The notes: a model not told the origin generated them from the letters alone. DNA of 31,000 nucleotides from Symbiodinium natans (GCA_905221605.1 CAJNDS010002079.1:800001-831000), one strand, 5' to 3'. Positions 1 to 6,819 are shown, counted from the stretch's first letter. Numbers and translations: made by a program.

Positions 1-51
1 GGAATTTGGGGCTTGGAGTTTAGGATTTAGGGTTTAAGATTTAGGGTTGTG

Positions 52-138
52 GTCGCGGGGAGTGGTGAGCCTGGACCACCTTGCCACCCAAAACGCAAAC
101 CGAAGAAACTAGGCTTCAGAGTTATGGTTACGGCTTGA
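52..138 (+). CDS. Coding-like island, unrecognised, weak
   Basis: A short open stretch begins at a GTC after a G-rich tract and reads VAGSGEPGPPCHPKRKPKK before passing into telomere-like translation and a TGA at 136. The basic end (KRKPKK) is notable, but the stretch is too short to identify. It could be an exon fragment or chance. Confidence 0.2.
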   Translation, partial: VAGSGEPGPPCHPKRKPKKLGFRVMVTA

Positions 139-217
139 GGGTTTTAGGGCTTGAGGGGCTTCGGGGTTCCAAGGGGCACTGAATCCCATGGTTCCTAACC
201 TCTTCTCGATAAGGATC

Positions 218-337
218 ATGGCGTTCACGGTGACCACCAACAGGGTTTAGGGTTTAGGGATCGAGACCGTCTGCGACGACAACGGCTGCAGGGAGATAAA
301 GAGGTGGGCGTCAACACTGCAGCAAGCTCCTCACTGA
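218..337 (+). CDS. Possible first exon with a 15-nt telomere-like insertion
   Basis: ATG at 218 opens MAFTVTTNR. The next five codons (245-259) are exactly GTTTAGGGTTTAGGG and include an in-frame TAG. The same frame then resumes as IETVCDDNGCREIKRWA and runs to TGA at 335. The two flanks are in the same frame and the 15-nt tract is a multiple of three, so one uninterrupted frame would exist without it. The product is not recognised. Either the tract is a recent insertion that broke the frame, or it is removed from RNA, or the upstream ATG is fortuitous. Confidence 0.35.
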
Positions 338-407
338 ACTCAAGACTGGCATCCTGAAAAAGGAGCAACAAGTTGCAGTTGACAAAATCCCGCGGGGGGC
401 TGCTTAG
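323..407 (+). CDS. Coding-like island KLLTELKTG...
   Basis: After CTGCAG (AG at 321-322), frame 3 reads KLLTELKTGILKKEQQVAVD and continues with KIPRG to TAG at 405. It overlaps the end of the preceding segment in another frame, so the two would be joined by a frameshift or a splice. Its mixed charged/hydrophobic composition with K and E is helix-like and unlike the surrounding repeat translation. A G-rich tract follows. Not recognised. Confidence 0.35.
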
Positions 408-475
408 GGTGTAGGTTGTAGGGTTTGTACCTAAGGCTTTTTGGTCCACGGTATGACGTAAGCTCAGAGGGCCAG

Positions 476-629
476 GTCTCTACATGTTGATCACTCTGGC
501 ACAACCATCCGGTGCGTATTCATCGAGGGACGCTGGACACCAAAAGGGACCCACAAGTCAGAGAACCGACCTGCCCTCGATCCCCAACACCGATCGAAAC
601 CCGAAGCCCAAAACTCCCGCAAGCCCTAA
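476..629 (+). CDS. Coding-like exon SLHVDHSGTT...
   Basis: Starts after GCCAG (AG at 474-475) and reads SLHVDHSGTTIRCVFIEGRW, then TPKGTHKSENRPALD, before drifting into C-rich repeat translation and TAA at 627. The real exon probably ends near 590-600. It lies between a G-rich tract (405-435) and a C-rich tract (600-730). The residue mix is typical of protein, but no family is recognised. Confidence 0.4.
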
Positions 630-733
630 ACCCGAAACTCCAAACTCCAAGCCCTAATCCCTAGGCACCCAACTCTTAAGCCCAAAACCTAAACTCCGAA
701 CTCCAAAGCCCAAAACTCTAAACTCCAATCCCT

Positions 734-907
734 ATGAGATACGTAAGCCATGAGCCTGCTGCGATGGGACAAGAGGATGTCATCGCAACGTCCGGAGCGC
801 TCACCGCGGTCGTCGGTGTTCCTTGGCAGGGTTGCGTTTTCGGGTGGTACATTATACCCAAAGGCTCCAATGTAGTTCCTCTTTGGGTTAGTTATAGGGG
901 ATTCTAG
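734..907 (+). CDS. Coding-like segment MRYVSHEP..., ending at inverted-repeat element
   Basis: ATG at 734 opens a 57-codon frame; the first 40 codons read MRYVSHEPAAMGQEDVIATS and then GALTAVVGVPWQGCVFGW, a convincing protein sequence. From 855 the frame enters the 90-bp inverted-repeat element and ends at TAG 905-907 inside it. The coding part is therefore about 734-854. A C-rich tract precedes it. A 136-codon minus-strand frame across the same bases includes the inverted-repeat element and is taken to be a shadow. Product unknown. Confidence 0.4.
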   Translation: MRYVSHEPAAMGQEDVIATSGALTAVVGVPWQGCVFGWYIIPKGSNVVPLWVSYRGF

Positions 908-946
908 TATACTACCCCAAAAAGGTACTACATAGGAGCCTTTGGG
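857..946. mobile_element. 90-bp MITE-like inverted-repeat element, copy 1
   Basis: Begins CCCAAAGGCTCC and ends GGAGCCTTTGGG, with TA on both sides (855-856 and 947-948), as expected for Tc1/mariner-type TA target duplication. The arms pair over about 35 bp with four or five mismatches, leaving a loop of about 20 nt, so nearly the whole element is a hairpin. It has no coding capacity. A second copy lies at 1459-1548 in the same orientation. It sits directly behind a coding-like segment. Confidence 0.7.
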
Positions 947-1299
947 TATAGTTTCTGAATGCCCATAAAGACCGCACAGCCCAACTACCCAGGACCCTGT
1001 CAATACAAAAGCCCTAAACGGTAAGTAAGACACTCTAAGCCCCTCTATCCTGAAGAAGCTCAGAAACTCCTTGAGTGCAATCTGGGGTCCAGATCCCACT
1101 GGTTAAGATCCTCATCTTCGTTTTTCTGTTGTGGGCTATAAACAAAACTTCTTGGTTTGTCCGGGTTAGCTGCAACTTGTCTGTTTTTTTGATGTTTTTT
1201 TTTTTCCCCCCCCTTTTTTGCTGGTTTTCATTTTCGTAATTGGATATGGCCAGATGCAAAAGTAGGAATGTCTGTAAACCTCTACAATACGTCTCCTAG

Positions 1300-1456
1300 A
1301 AATCGAAGCCACATGCCCTGAACCTATCTCTAGGTGGCAGGGAACTCAAATTAAGACGATACATTGCATTTGAGACGCAGATGAAGGCTCATGTGTCCCA
1401 GGAGCACCTCCTTAGCGGTCGTTGTGGTTGTTGTGTCCGGCTTAAACCTAAAGCCT
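1300..1456 (+). CDS. Coding-like exon ...NLSLGGRELKLRRYIAF...
   Basis: Open from 1300, just after TAG, and without an ATG until 1381, which suggests an internal exon. It reads NLSLGGRELKLRRYIAFETQ, then MKAHVSQEHLLSGRCGCCVR. The frame then passes straight into the second inverted-repeat element at 1457 and ends at TAA 1549-1551. A cysteine-rich CGCC motif lies near the end. Product not recognised. The parallel with the segment at 734-854, which also ends at a copy of the element, is striking. Confidence 0.4.
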
Positions 1457-1458
1457 TA

Positions 1459-1548
1459 CCCAAAGGCTCCAATGTAGTTCCTTTTTGGGTTAGCTATAGG
1501 GGATTCTCGTATACTACCCCAAACAGGTGCTGCATAGGAGCCTTTGGG
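1459..1548. mobile_element. 90-bp MITE-like inverted-repeat element, copy 2
   Basis: Same length, ends and TA flanks (1457-1458, 1549-1550) as the copy at 857-946, with fewer than ten differences between them. The two copies are 602 bp apart in the same orientation. The similarity points to a recently active family moved by a transposase in trans. Confidence 0.7.
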
Positions 1549-1609
1549 TAAAGCCCTCAACGCACGAAACAGAGTAGCAAAAATGCCAGGTTTCCTTGCC
1601 CTGCCCGCC

Positions 1610-1917
1610 CACAAACCCAAACCCTAAACCCTTCAATATCCCGAATCTCAAAAACAACACAGAAACCCTAGCAAACTTCTCTAAAAACGCTAAACCCGAA
1701 GCAACCTTCAGAATAACCCGAGGCAAAATCCAAAACAACTGTTAAGTACCCCACGCAACCCTTCGTACCCTAAACAACCCCAAACCCTGACCCCAAGCCC
1801 CAAACCCCAAACCACCTGAACCCTAAACCCCAAACCCCAAGCACCAAACCCTAAACCCTAAACCCCAAGCCTAAAACCCTAAACCCCCCTAAACCCTAAA
1901 CCCTAAACCCTAAACCC
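1610..1917 (-). repeat. C-rich telomere-like tract
   Basis: About 300 bp of CCCTAAA-type units, degenerate on the left and nearly perfect at 1884-1917. It ends in CCCAG at the start of the coding-like island at 1920. The strand gives the direction in which the unit reads TTTAGGG. Confidence 0.85.
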
Positions 1918-1919
1918 AG

Positions 1920-2000
1920 GCCGGCGGCCGCCTCCACACCTGGCTCCCGCCGCTGGTGGCCGTGGCCTTCGCGCCGGCCGGTCCAAGGCGCTTGAATGGG
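1920..2000 (+). CDS. GC-rich exon-like island between opposed telomere-like tracts
   Basis: 81 bp, 27 open codons, after CCCAG (AG 1918-1919): AGGRLHTWLPPLVAVAFAPA followed by GPRRLNG. It is very GC-rich at third positions, in sharp contrast to its flanks. A C-rich tract lies on the left and a G-rich tract starts at 2001. It is the cleanest example of the tract order seen through the domain. Hydrophobic VAVAFAPA could be part of a signal or membrane segment, but the stretch is too short to say. Not recognised. Confidence 0.45.
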
Positions 2001-2290
2001 GGTTTTAGGGTTTAGGGTTTAGGGTTTAGGATTTAGGGTTTTGGGTTTGGGGTTTGCGGTTTAGGGTTTGGGGTTTGGGGTTTGGGGTTTAGGGTTTGGG
2101 GTTTAGGGTTTAGGGTTTAGGGCTTAGGGCTTAGGGCTTGGGGCTTAGGGCTTAGTGCTTAGGGCTTAGGGTTATATAGGGTTATATAGGGTTTAGGGCT
2201 AGGGGTACCCCTTTTTGGGATCCATAGGGTTCAGGGCTTCGGGTCTAGGGCTTAGGGTTTAGGATTTCGGGTTTAGGATTTAGGTTCTCT
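2001..2290 (+). repeat. G-rich telomere-like tract
   Basis: TTTAGGG units with TTTGGGG, CTTAGGG and ATATAGGG variants; variants cluster in runs (TTTGGGG at about 2040-2095, CTTAGGG at about 2120-2170), which suggests local amplification of variant units. Confidence 0.85.
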
Positions 2291-2347
2291 AGTTTCAAAC
2301 TGGTGAGAACTTGTGATCGGCATAATCTTTTCGTGTCGCCATTGTAG

Positions 2348-2410
2348 AAGGGCGGGGAGGGCACCGGGAGGCGTAACCCCAAGCGCAAGCGCCAAACCCG
2401 AATCCCTTCA
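2348..2410 (+). CDS. Short basic exon-like island
   Basis: A pyrimidine-rich run ending CCATTGTAG (AG 2346-2347) precedes KGGEGTGRRNPKRKRQTRIP. The RRNPKRKR cluster resembles a nuclear-localisation type basic stretch. The frame then merges with C-rich repeat translation. The acceptor-like context is good, but the island is short. Confidence 0.3.
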
Positions 2411-2640
2411 AACCCTCAAACTCTGAAACCCTAACAGCCATAGCACCCTAAAACCCGCAAAACCCGCAAAACCCTGAAGCCCCTAAACCCTAAACCCTAA
2501 TGCCCAAAAAGCTCAAGAAGATTCGCCCCCTAAGGCCCGAAGCGCTCTCCTGCACCCCAAACCCTAAACCCTAAACCCTAAACCCTAAACCCTAAACCCT
2601 AAACCCTAAACCCTAAACCCTAAACCCTAAACCCTGACAC
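2381..2640 (-). repeat. C-rich telomere-like tract with a perfect CCCTAAA core
   Basis: Degenerate units followed by about ten perfect units at 2561-2634, then a poly-C run (2641-2653). A unique stretch at 2531-2556 inside it is a near copy of 2654-2682, just before the next island. Confidence 0.85.
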
Positions 2641-2682
2641 CCCCCCCCCCCCCTAAGGGGCCCGAAGCGCGCTCTCCCGCAG

Positions 2683-2771
2683 GCCGCTCCCACCCAGCGT
2701 GTTGGCCATGTCGCCTCCCCATGCTGCCGTGCTCTCCGGCCCGACAGGACAAGGGACAACGGGCCTTGAAG
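2683..2771 (+). CDS. Exon-like island PLPPSVLAMSPPHAA...
   Basis: Bounded by CCCGCAG on the left (AG 2681-2682) and AAG|GTTTGG on the right (GT at 2772). The open frame reads PLPPSVLAMSPPHAAVLSGP, then TGQGTTGLE. Both edges match splice-site expectations, and the downstream G-rich tract starts exactly at the putative GT. An island at 20,643-20,687 ends in the same AAG|GTTTGG. Product unknown. Confidence 0.45.
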
Positions 2772-3055
2772 GTTTGGGGTTTAGGGTTTAGGGTTTAGGG
2801 TTTAGGGTTTAGGGTTTAGGGTTTAGGGGTTAGGGGTTTAGGGGTTGGGGTTTAGGGTTTAGGGTTTAGGGTTTGGGGTTTAGGGTTTGGGGGATATAGG
2901 GTACCTCAATCCCTCAACGGTAAGGACAAGGGGTTCAGGGTTGTAGGGTTTTGACGGTTTTTGGCCCCAAGGTTTTGGGTTTGAGGGTCTTTTTTTTTTT
3001 TTTGGGGGGGGGGGGGGGGTTTAGGGCTTAAGTCCAAGTTTTAGGCTTTTTAGGG
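2772..3055 (+). repeat. G-rich telomere-like tract with poly-T/poly-G run
   Basis: TTTAGGG units from 2774 to 2890 are followed by degenerate G-rich sequence and a T-run then G-run at about 2990-3019. Inside, about 2883-2905 resembles the right arm of the inverted-repeat element at 15,006-15,121. Confidence 0.8.
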
Positions 3056-3158
3056 TTTTTTGGGTGGTTTGGGGCTTAGGTGTTTAGGCTTTCGGGCCTT
3101 TGTAGGTCCAGGGTTTACGTGTTTTGGGTTGTTTTGGTTGCGGGTTTTTTTTGTTGTG

Positions 3159-3191
<33 letters not shown>
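3159..3191. repeat. Poly-G run of about 32 nt
   Basis: Nearly uninterrupted G from 3159 to 3191. Similar runs of about 12-21 G occur at 3003-3019, 4211-4224, 5251-5270, 20,761-20,782 and 22,573-22,590. The lengths may be affected by sequencing and should not be trusted to the base. Confidence 0.85.
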
Positions 3192-3194
3192 CGG

Positions 3195-3314
3195 GGCCGG
3201 CTACACGGGGAGATTCTTGATTGCTGTAGGATCCTTGGCAATCAATCTCGTCAAGTTGACAAAGAAATGACGGGAGCCCGTTCTAGTCTTGCGTTCCCAG
3301 GCAACCTCGGATAG
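3195..3314 (+). CDS. Coding-like segment LHGEILDCCRILGN...
   Basis: Right after the poly-G run, frame 3 reads LHGEILDCCRILGNQSRQVD, then KEMTGARSSLAFPGNLG and a TAG at 3312. The composition is clearly protein-like. It could be a last exon. No acceptor can be placed because of the poly-G run. Not recognised. Confidence 0.4.
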   Translation, partial: GRLHGEILDCCRILGNQSRQVDKEMTGARSSLAFPGNLG

Positions 3315-3374
3315 GAATCCGCGCAACTTGCGAGATTGAACTGCACTTGGGCGGGCCAAGCCCTAAACCCAACA

Positions 3375-3444
3375 TGTAACCCCAACTACCTGCCGTATTG
3401 GGGTCATTACCCAAGCCATGAAACTGTAGGTAATTGGGGTTACA
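3375..3444. repeat. 70-bp hairpin, TGTAACCCCAA...TTGGGGTTACA
   Basis: Arms 3375-3391 and 3428-3444 pair over 17 bp with one mismatch around a 36-nt loop. The arm contains the ACCCC motif but is not a telomere unit. It could be a small inverted-repeat element; no clear target duplication is visible. Confidence 0.6.
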
Positions 3445-3747
3445 GGCAACCCCCCAAATCCTAAGCCGCTTTACATTGAAGTTCCAGGGGCTTTGGGGTT
3501 ACGTTTTTTTTTCGGTGTAAAGGTTGCGGGAGCTCTTTCCACCCGAATGCTTCTGGTGTCTGGACCCTTGACCCTCGGGGAGCTACAATCTAAGGCAGGA
3601 ACCATGGGCCCTTAGCAGGGCCCCTTAGCCTTGTCTATAGAGATTCGAAGTATGGCCCCCGATGATGTATAGTGTATAAAAGGGCTGTATAAAACGAGTG
3701 ACCCAAATTAAGGGCCCATACTTGGAACCTTCGATACAAGGTGCGTT
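3445..3747. other. Unique sequence, no gene seen
   Basis: About 300 bp with no convincing open frame. It contains GAAGTATGGCCC near 3645 and GGGCCCATACTT near 3714, which are weakly complementary, and a poly-T run near 3506. Confidence 0.4.
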
Positions 3748-3866
3748 TGAGGGTTTAGGGTTTGGGGGTTTAGGGTTTAGGGTTGAAGGTTTAGGGTTGA
3801 AGGTTTAGGGTTTGGGGGTTTAGGGTGTAGGGTTTGGGGTTGGGGGTTTAGGGTTAAAGGTTTAGG
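3748..3866 (+). repeat. G-rich telomere-like tract
   Basis: TTTAGGG with GGTTGAAGG and TTTGGGGG variants repeated in pairs. It leads directly into the coding-like island at 3867. Confidence 0.8.
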
Positions 3867-3950
3867 GGCTGTTTGCCATCGGTCGATCTTGGCACTTGGC
3901 GATCTACGGAGTCCTTAGCGAAGGGATATACACAGTCCCTTCAAGAGTGA
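3867..3950 (+). CDS. Coding-like island GCLPSVDLGTWRSTE...
   Basis: 27 codons, GCLPSVDLGTWRSTESLAKG then YTQSLQE, ending at TGA 3948. It follows the G-rich tract without a recognisable acceptor, so the left edge is uncertain. Not recognised. Confidence 0.35.
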   Translation, partial: GCLPSVDLGTWRSTESLAKGYTQSLQE

Positions 3951-4106
3951 AGACCTGGGAAATTCGATACTAGTACCGTGGTAACCCACAAAGGTGTTCC
4001 TCTTTCTTTCCTGGCTCTTCTAGTATGTTCCTCACTTTTAATGAATTGGCCGCCGTAAACCCTGAACCCGAAACCCTAAACCCTAAACCCCAAAATCAAC
4101 GCTCAG

Positions 4107-4213
4107 CACCCCCCATGGCTTTGTTTCGTGAAGGAGCTGTCCAGATCGTGCTCTCCTTCGACCAGCCGATGCACGGCTCGGCCGCCGATGGCGCCACTTT
4201 GCGCCACAAATGG
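4107..4213 (+). CDS. Exon-like island MALFREGAVQIVLSFD...
   Basis: Preceded by a C-rich tract and AACGCTCAG (AG 4105-4106). Frame 2 has ATG at 4115 and reads MALFREGAVQIVLSFDQPMH, then GSAADGATLRHKW. A poly-G run and a G-rich tract follow at once. It could be a first exon from the ATG or an internal exon. The sequence is fluent and GC3-rich, but I do not recognise the family. Confidence 0.5.
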
Positions 4214-4310
4214 GGGGGGGGGGGCGGGGCGGGGGGGTACGAAAATCAGGTTAGGGTTGGGGGGTTAGGGTTTAGGGTTTAGGGTTCAGGGTTTAGGGTT
4301 TAGGGGTTTG

Positions 4311-4500
4311 CGAAAATCAGGGGCTCCAAATATAGACCCCCAACGAGTAGGATTCCCTTGTAGTAGGGCCGGTGGCCCCGGGGGGCAGGGGGTTGGGGGC
4401 ACCCTGAAACGAACAAGTTTAGTGCGATTTCAGTGTGGGTTCCGGGGCGTAAGTGTTTCGGGATTGTGTGTGCCTGTCGGATTTCCAAGATCGAGTTTAA
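4311..4500. other. Unique stretch, coding uncertain
   Basis: Frames on both strands stay open for about 60 codons but read as glycine/proline-rich, repeat-influenced sequence. No boundary signals stand out. A G-rich tract lies on the left and a C-rich tract on the right. Confidence 0.3.
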
Positions 4501-4627
4501 GTCCTACCCTAAACCCGATAAGCCTAAACCCTATACCCTCCCTAAACCTTAAACCCTGACCCCTAAACCGGCCAAAAAACTATGCACTTGCGGAAGGGAA
4601 CGGGCGTTCCCAACAAATGTTGGACTA

Positions 4628-4819
4628 ATGACAGAACAACTAAGGGCTCAGTTGATGCTTAAAAATGCTTGCAAACTAAGGAGCTCCAGCAACAAAGCAA
4701 ACACAGCGGCCACTCTACATGAGTGTTGGGCTAGGAGCAGACCCGAAAAAATGCCATGGCTTCGAAATCTTGGACTCTTACCCAAACAAACCTGGGCCCT
4801 AAGCCCCAAGCTGCTTTGA
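4628..4819 (+). CDS. Weak open frame MTEQLRAQLMLKN...
   Basis: ATG at 4628 opens 63 codons, MTEQLRAQLMLKNACKLRSS and so on, with a plausible residue mix and lying outside telomere-like sequence. An equally long minus-strand frame overlaps it. Flanks are C-rich on both sides. Kept at low confidence. Confidence 0.25.
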   Translation: MTEQLRAQLMLKNACKLRSSSNKANTAATLHECWARSRPEKMPWLRNLGLLPKQTWALSPKLL

Positions 4820-4895
4820 ACCCGAAGGCCGGCCTCAACCTTAAAACCTATAAACCCTGAACTCAAAACCCTCAAAACTCTCAACATACCCCTAG

Positions 4896-5010
4896 GAAGC
4901 CTCAATTGGCCGCACGAGGTTTCTTTGGACGGCTTTGCCGGCATGCGCCCGTGGCCGCAGAAAAGGCTGTGGTTGCGGATTCGGGGTCTTCCCTCGGTGG
5001 ATTTTGCGGG
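4896..5010 (+). CDS. Strong exon-like island SLNWPHEVSLDGFAG...
   Basis: Starts after CCCCTAG (AG 4894-4895). Frame 2 reads SLNWPHEVSLDGFAGMRPWP, then QKRLWLRIRGLPSVDFAG. The right edge GCGGG|GTTTAAAG gives a GT exactly where repeat-like sequence begins. It is among the most protein-like islands of the domain. A minus-strand frame of 98 codons over 4648-4944 is judged a shadow. Product not recognised. Confidence 0.5.
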
Positions 5011-5051
5011 GTTTAAAGTTTAGGGTTTTTGGGGGCTTAGGCTTCGGGGCC

Positions 5052-5137
5052 TATATGCGTGTATTCCACGCCACACAAGGCAGTTCAGCTCTCCCAAGAC
5101 CGAGTGCACGAGGGCGCTTTCTAAGCCTAAAAGTCGG
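5052..5137 (+). CDS. Coding-like island YMRVFHATQGSSA...
   Basis: Frame 3 reads YMRVFHATQGSSALPRPSAR, then GRFLSLKVG, between two G-rich tracts. No acceptor is evident. It may belong to the same gene as the island ending at 5010. Not recognised. Confidence 0.3.
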
Positions 5138-5395
5138 CTTAGGATTCAGGGCTTAGGCTTCAGGGTCCAATGTTCAGGAGTTAGGGTCGTTCCCGAGGTT
5201 CTCCTGCATCACTGCCAACTGCACAAAGGCAGGGCGCATGCATGGGCAGAGGGGGGGGGGGGGGGGGGGGAGTTGGTCAAGAACTTGTTCTTAATTGGTG
5301 AGTCGGGGGGGGGAGGGGGGGGGTCGGGCTCAGGGCGCAGGATCTGAAAGCCCTGTGCTCCTTTTCTGCCAAACGTCCCAAGTTAGGTGCACCCT

Positions 5396-5486
5396 CCAAA
5401 GCACCCTAAAGCAAAAAACCCTAAACCCTGGACCCTAAACCCTCAACCTTCAACCCTCAACCCTAAACCCTAAACCCTAAACCCCA
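5396..5486 (-). repeat. C-rich telomere-like tract
   Basis: CCCTAAA units with CCCTCAA variants. The preceding 200 bp hold two poly-G runs and no evident gene. Confidence 0.8.
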
Positions 5487-5604
5487 ACATCCTCGGTCTG
5501 GTGTGTCGGATGGCTGGCACCCTCACTCCCTGAACCCTTGAGAGAGCGAGTGCAAGATGCCTAGGACCCAGACTAAGCCCCTCGTTCCCTTGCTTTAGGT
5601 TTTA

Positions 5605-5780
5605 GGGTTCCCTTACCAGCCCCTTGAAGGCCTAAAGTTACTTTAGGTCCCTGTTTCCCATTGGTTTGAGGGTTAAGGTTCCCTTACATGAGCCCCTTGA
5701 AGGCCCAAAGTTACCAAAGGGTTTGCTTTTGTGAGTGTTTCAGGCTCCCTTGCAAGCCCCGTTGAAGGCCTAAAGCTACT
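5605..5780. repeat. Diverged triplication of a ~40-bp cassette
   Basis: The string GTTCCCTTACC...AGCCCCTTGAAGGCC with AAAGTTAC occurs at about 5605-5643, 5687-5724 and (diverged) 5742-5780. The spacing is about 82 and 55 bp, and TTTAGGG-like material fills the gaps. It is unrelated to coding islands and looks like a local tandem duplication. Confidence 0.65.
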
Positions 5781-5875
5781 AAAGAGTTTAGGGTTTGTAT
5801 GGTTTAGGGTTTAATTAGGGTTTAGGGTTTGGGGTTTAGGGTTTAGGGTCAAGGCTTTAGGATTTGGGGTTGCAG

Positions 5876-5959
5876 GTGGGAGCGACCATGCTCTTTGAGA
5901 CGTTTTGCGACGGCGTTCACGTCGTGGAGGCCGTGGAAGGACAGGAACCTTCCCTTTCA
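5876..5959 (+). CDS. Exon-like island VGATMLFETFCDGVHV...
   Basis: Begins after GGTTGCAG (AG 5874-5875) and reads VGATMLFETFCDGVHVVEAV then EGQEPSLS. GC3-rich, acidic and clearly unlike its G-rich flanks. The donor is unclear; AG|GAACC or the end near TCAGG are options. Not recognised. Confidence 0.45.
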
Positions 5960-6276
5960 GGCTTGGGTTTTGGGTGTAGGGTTTAGGGTTATTTAGGGTT
6001 TAGGGTTTAGGGTTCAAATCAATTCTGCAAGCCCTAGGCACCAAGACCATAAGTTCTATGCCCTATAAATCCTCAGCCCGAAACCCTACACCCCGCTTGT
6101 TAGGTTTGTACGGTTGACTGAAGACTACAGGGCTAATTGGGATTCCAAATCAAGCCCTTCCTCCCTTCATTCTGGCTTGGGTTCCCTTGATCAACCCCTG
6201 TATACAACAAAGCAAGGCTCCTAAGCCCTAAACCCTGAGCCCCGCAAACCCTATAGACCCTAAACCCGCATTGAAG

Positions 6277-6333
6277 CGTTTGGCGGGAAACATCCGCCTG
6301 AACGTCTGGCGCAGTCGTGGCCAGAATATTGGG
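6277..6333 (+). CDS. Short exon-like island RLAGNIRLNVWRSRG...
   Basis: 18-19 codons, RLAGNIRLNVWRSRGQNIG, after a C-rich tract and ATTGAAG, and before a GGGTTTAGGG tract. High GC in third positions. Too short to assign. Confidence 0.35.
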
Positions 6334-6335
6334 TT

Positions 6336-6412
6336 TAGGGCTAATTCGGGTTTAGGGTTTAGGCGGTTTAATTAGGGTATAGGGTTTGGGGTTTAGGGTT
6401 TGGGTTTGGGGT
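6336..6412 (+). repeat. G-rich telomere-like tract before transposase island
   Basis: TTTAGGG/TTTGGGG units with two AATTAGGG interruptions, ending in GTCTTGCAG at the start of the next coding island. Confidence 0.8.
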
Positions 6413-6419
6413 CTTGCAG

Positions 6420-6690
6420 CACTGTGGCCGTACCGTGACTTTTGCCCCCCCGTACAAGGACAAGGATTCCTTATCTTGGACGGTGCTCATGATGGACGTC
6501 GCGCCGTGCCACTTGTCAGCCGAGCGCTTGAAAGCTGCAGGGCTGCAGCATATCAAGATCGTGTACGTCCCCGCGCAGTTGACGTCGATTCTTCAGTTCT
6601 GGATGTGTGTGTCTTCCGACCGTACAAGCACATGGCCGGAAGCGGAGTATCCCAACTTCCACCTCTCGATCGGAGGTGGCCCCTTGGCCC
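6420..6690 (+). pseudogene. DDE-superfamily transposase fragment (pogo/Tigger-like), frameshifted
   Basis: A transposase moves DNA elements through a triad of acidic residues. After CTTGCAG (AG 6418-6419), frame 3 contains VLMMDVAPCHLSAERLKAAG and IKIVYVPAQLTSILQ. This matches the family pattern in which the second catalytic Asp lies in (M/L)D.APCH (Asp codon 6495-6497), followed by a strand of the form KIVYVP and then LQ. The expected next motif, PLD with the third Asp, appears only after a shift of reading frame at about 6596, as VLDVCVFRPYK (Asp codon 6602-6604). A one-base deletion explains this. The N-terminal DNA-binding part and first Asp are absent. The fragment lies between opposed telomere-like tracts and may be an exon or a captured piece. 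Confidence 0.75.
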
Positions 6691-6773
6691 TAAACCCTAA
6701 ACCCTGTAAGTAAACCCTAGACCCTAAACCCTAAACCCTGTAAGTAAACCCTAAACCCTAAACCCTGTAAGTT
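6688..6773 (-). repeat. C-rich tract with three embedded GTAAGT motifs
   Basis: CCCTAAA units in which the string CCCTGTAAGT recurs, giving the consensus 5' splice site GTAAGT at 6706, 6740 and 6767. It follows the transposase island directly and precedes CTCTACAG at 6779-6785. Confidence 0.75.
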
Positions 6774-6785
6774 GGGGCTCTACAG

Positions 6786-6819
6786 GGCTTTCGGTACAGG
6801 AGTCTTCGCCGTGGCGTTA
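6786..6819 (+). CDS. Very short exon-like island AFGTGVFAVA
   Basis: About 34 nt after GGCTCTACAG (AG 6784-6785), reading AFGTGVFAVAL, then a G-rich tract. Acceptor context and position suggest a micro-exon of the same transcript as the transposase island. Too short for more. Confidence 0.25.

Noticed and set aside
689-1099. 136-codon minus-strand gene.
   Set aside because: It reads through a complete inverted-repeat element, and the + strand carries a better frame (734-854).
4648-4944. 98-codon minus-strand gene.
   Set aside because: It includes repeat-derived sequence and overlaps the stronger + island at 4896-5010.
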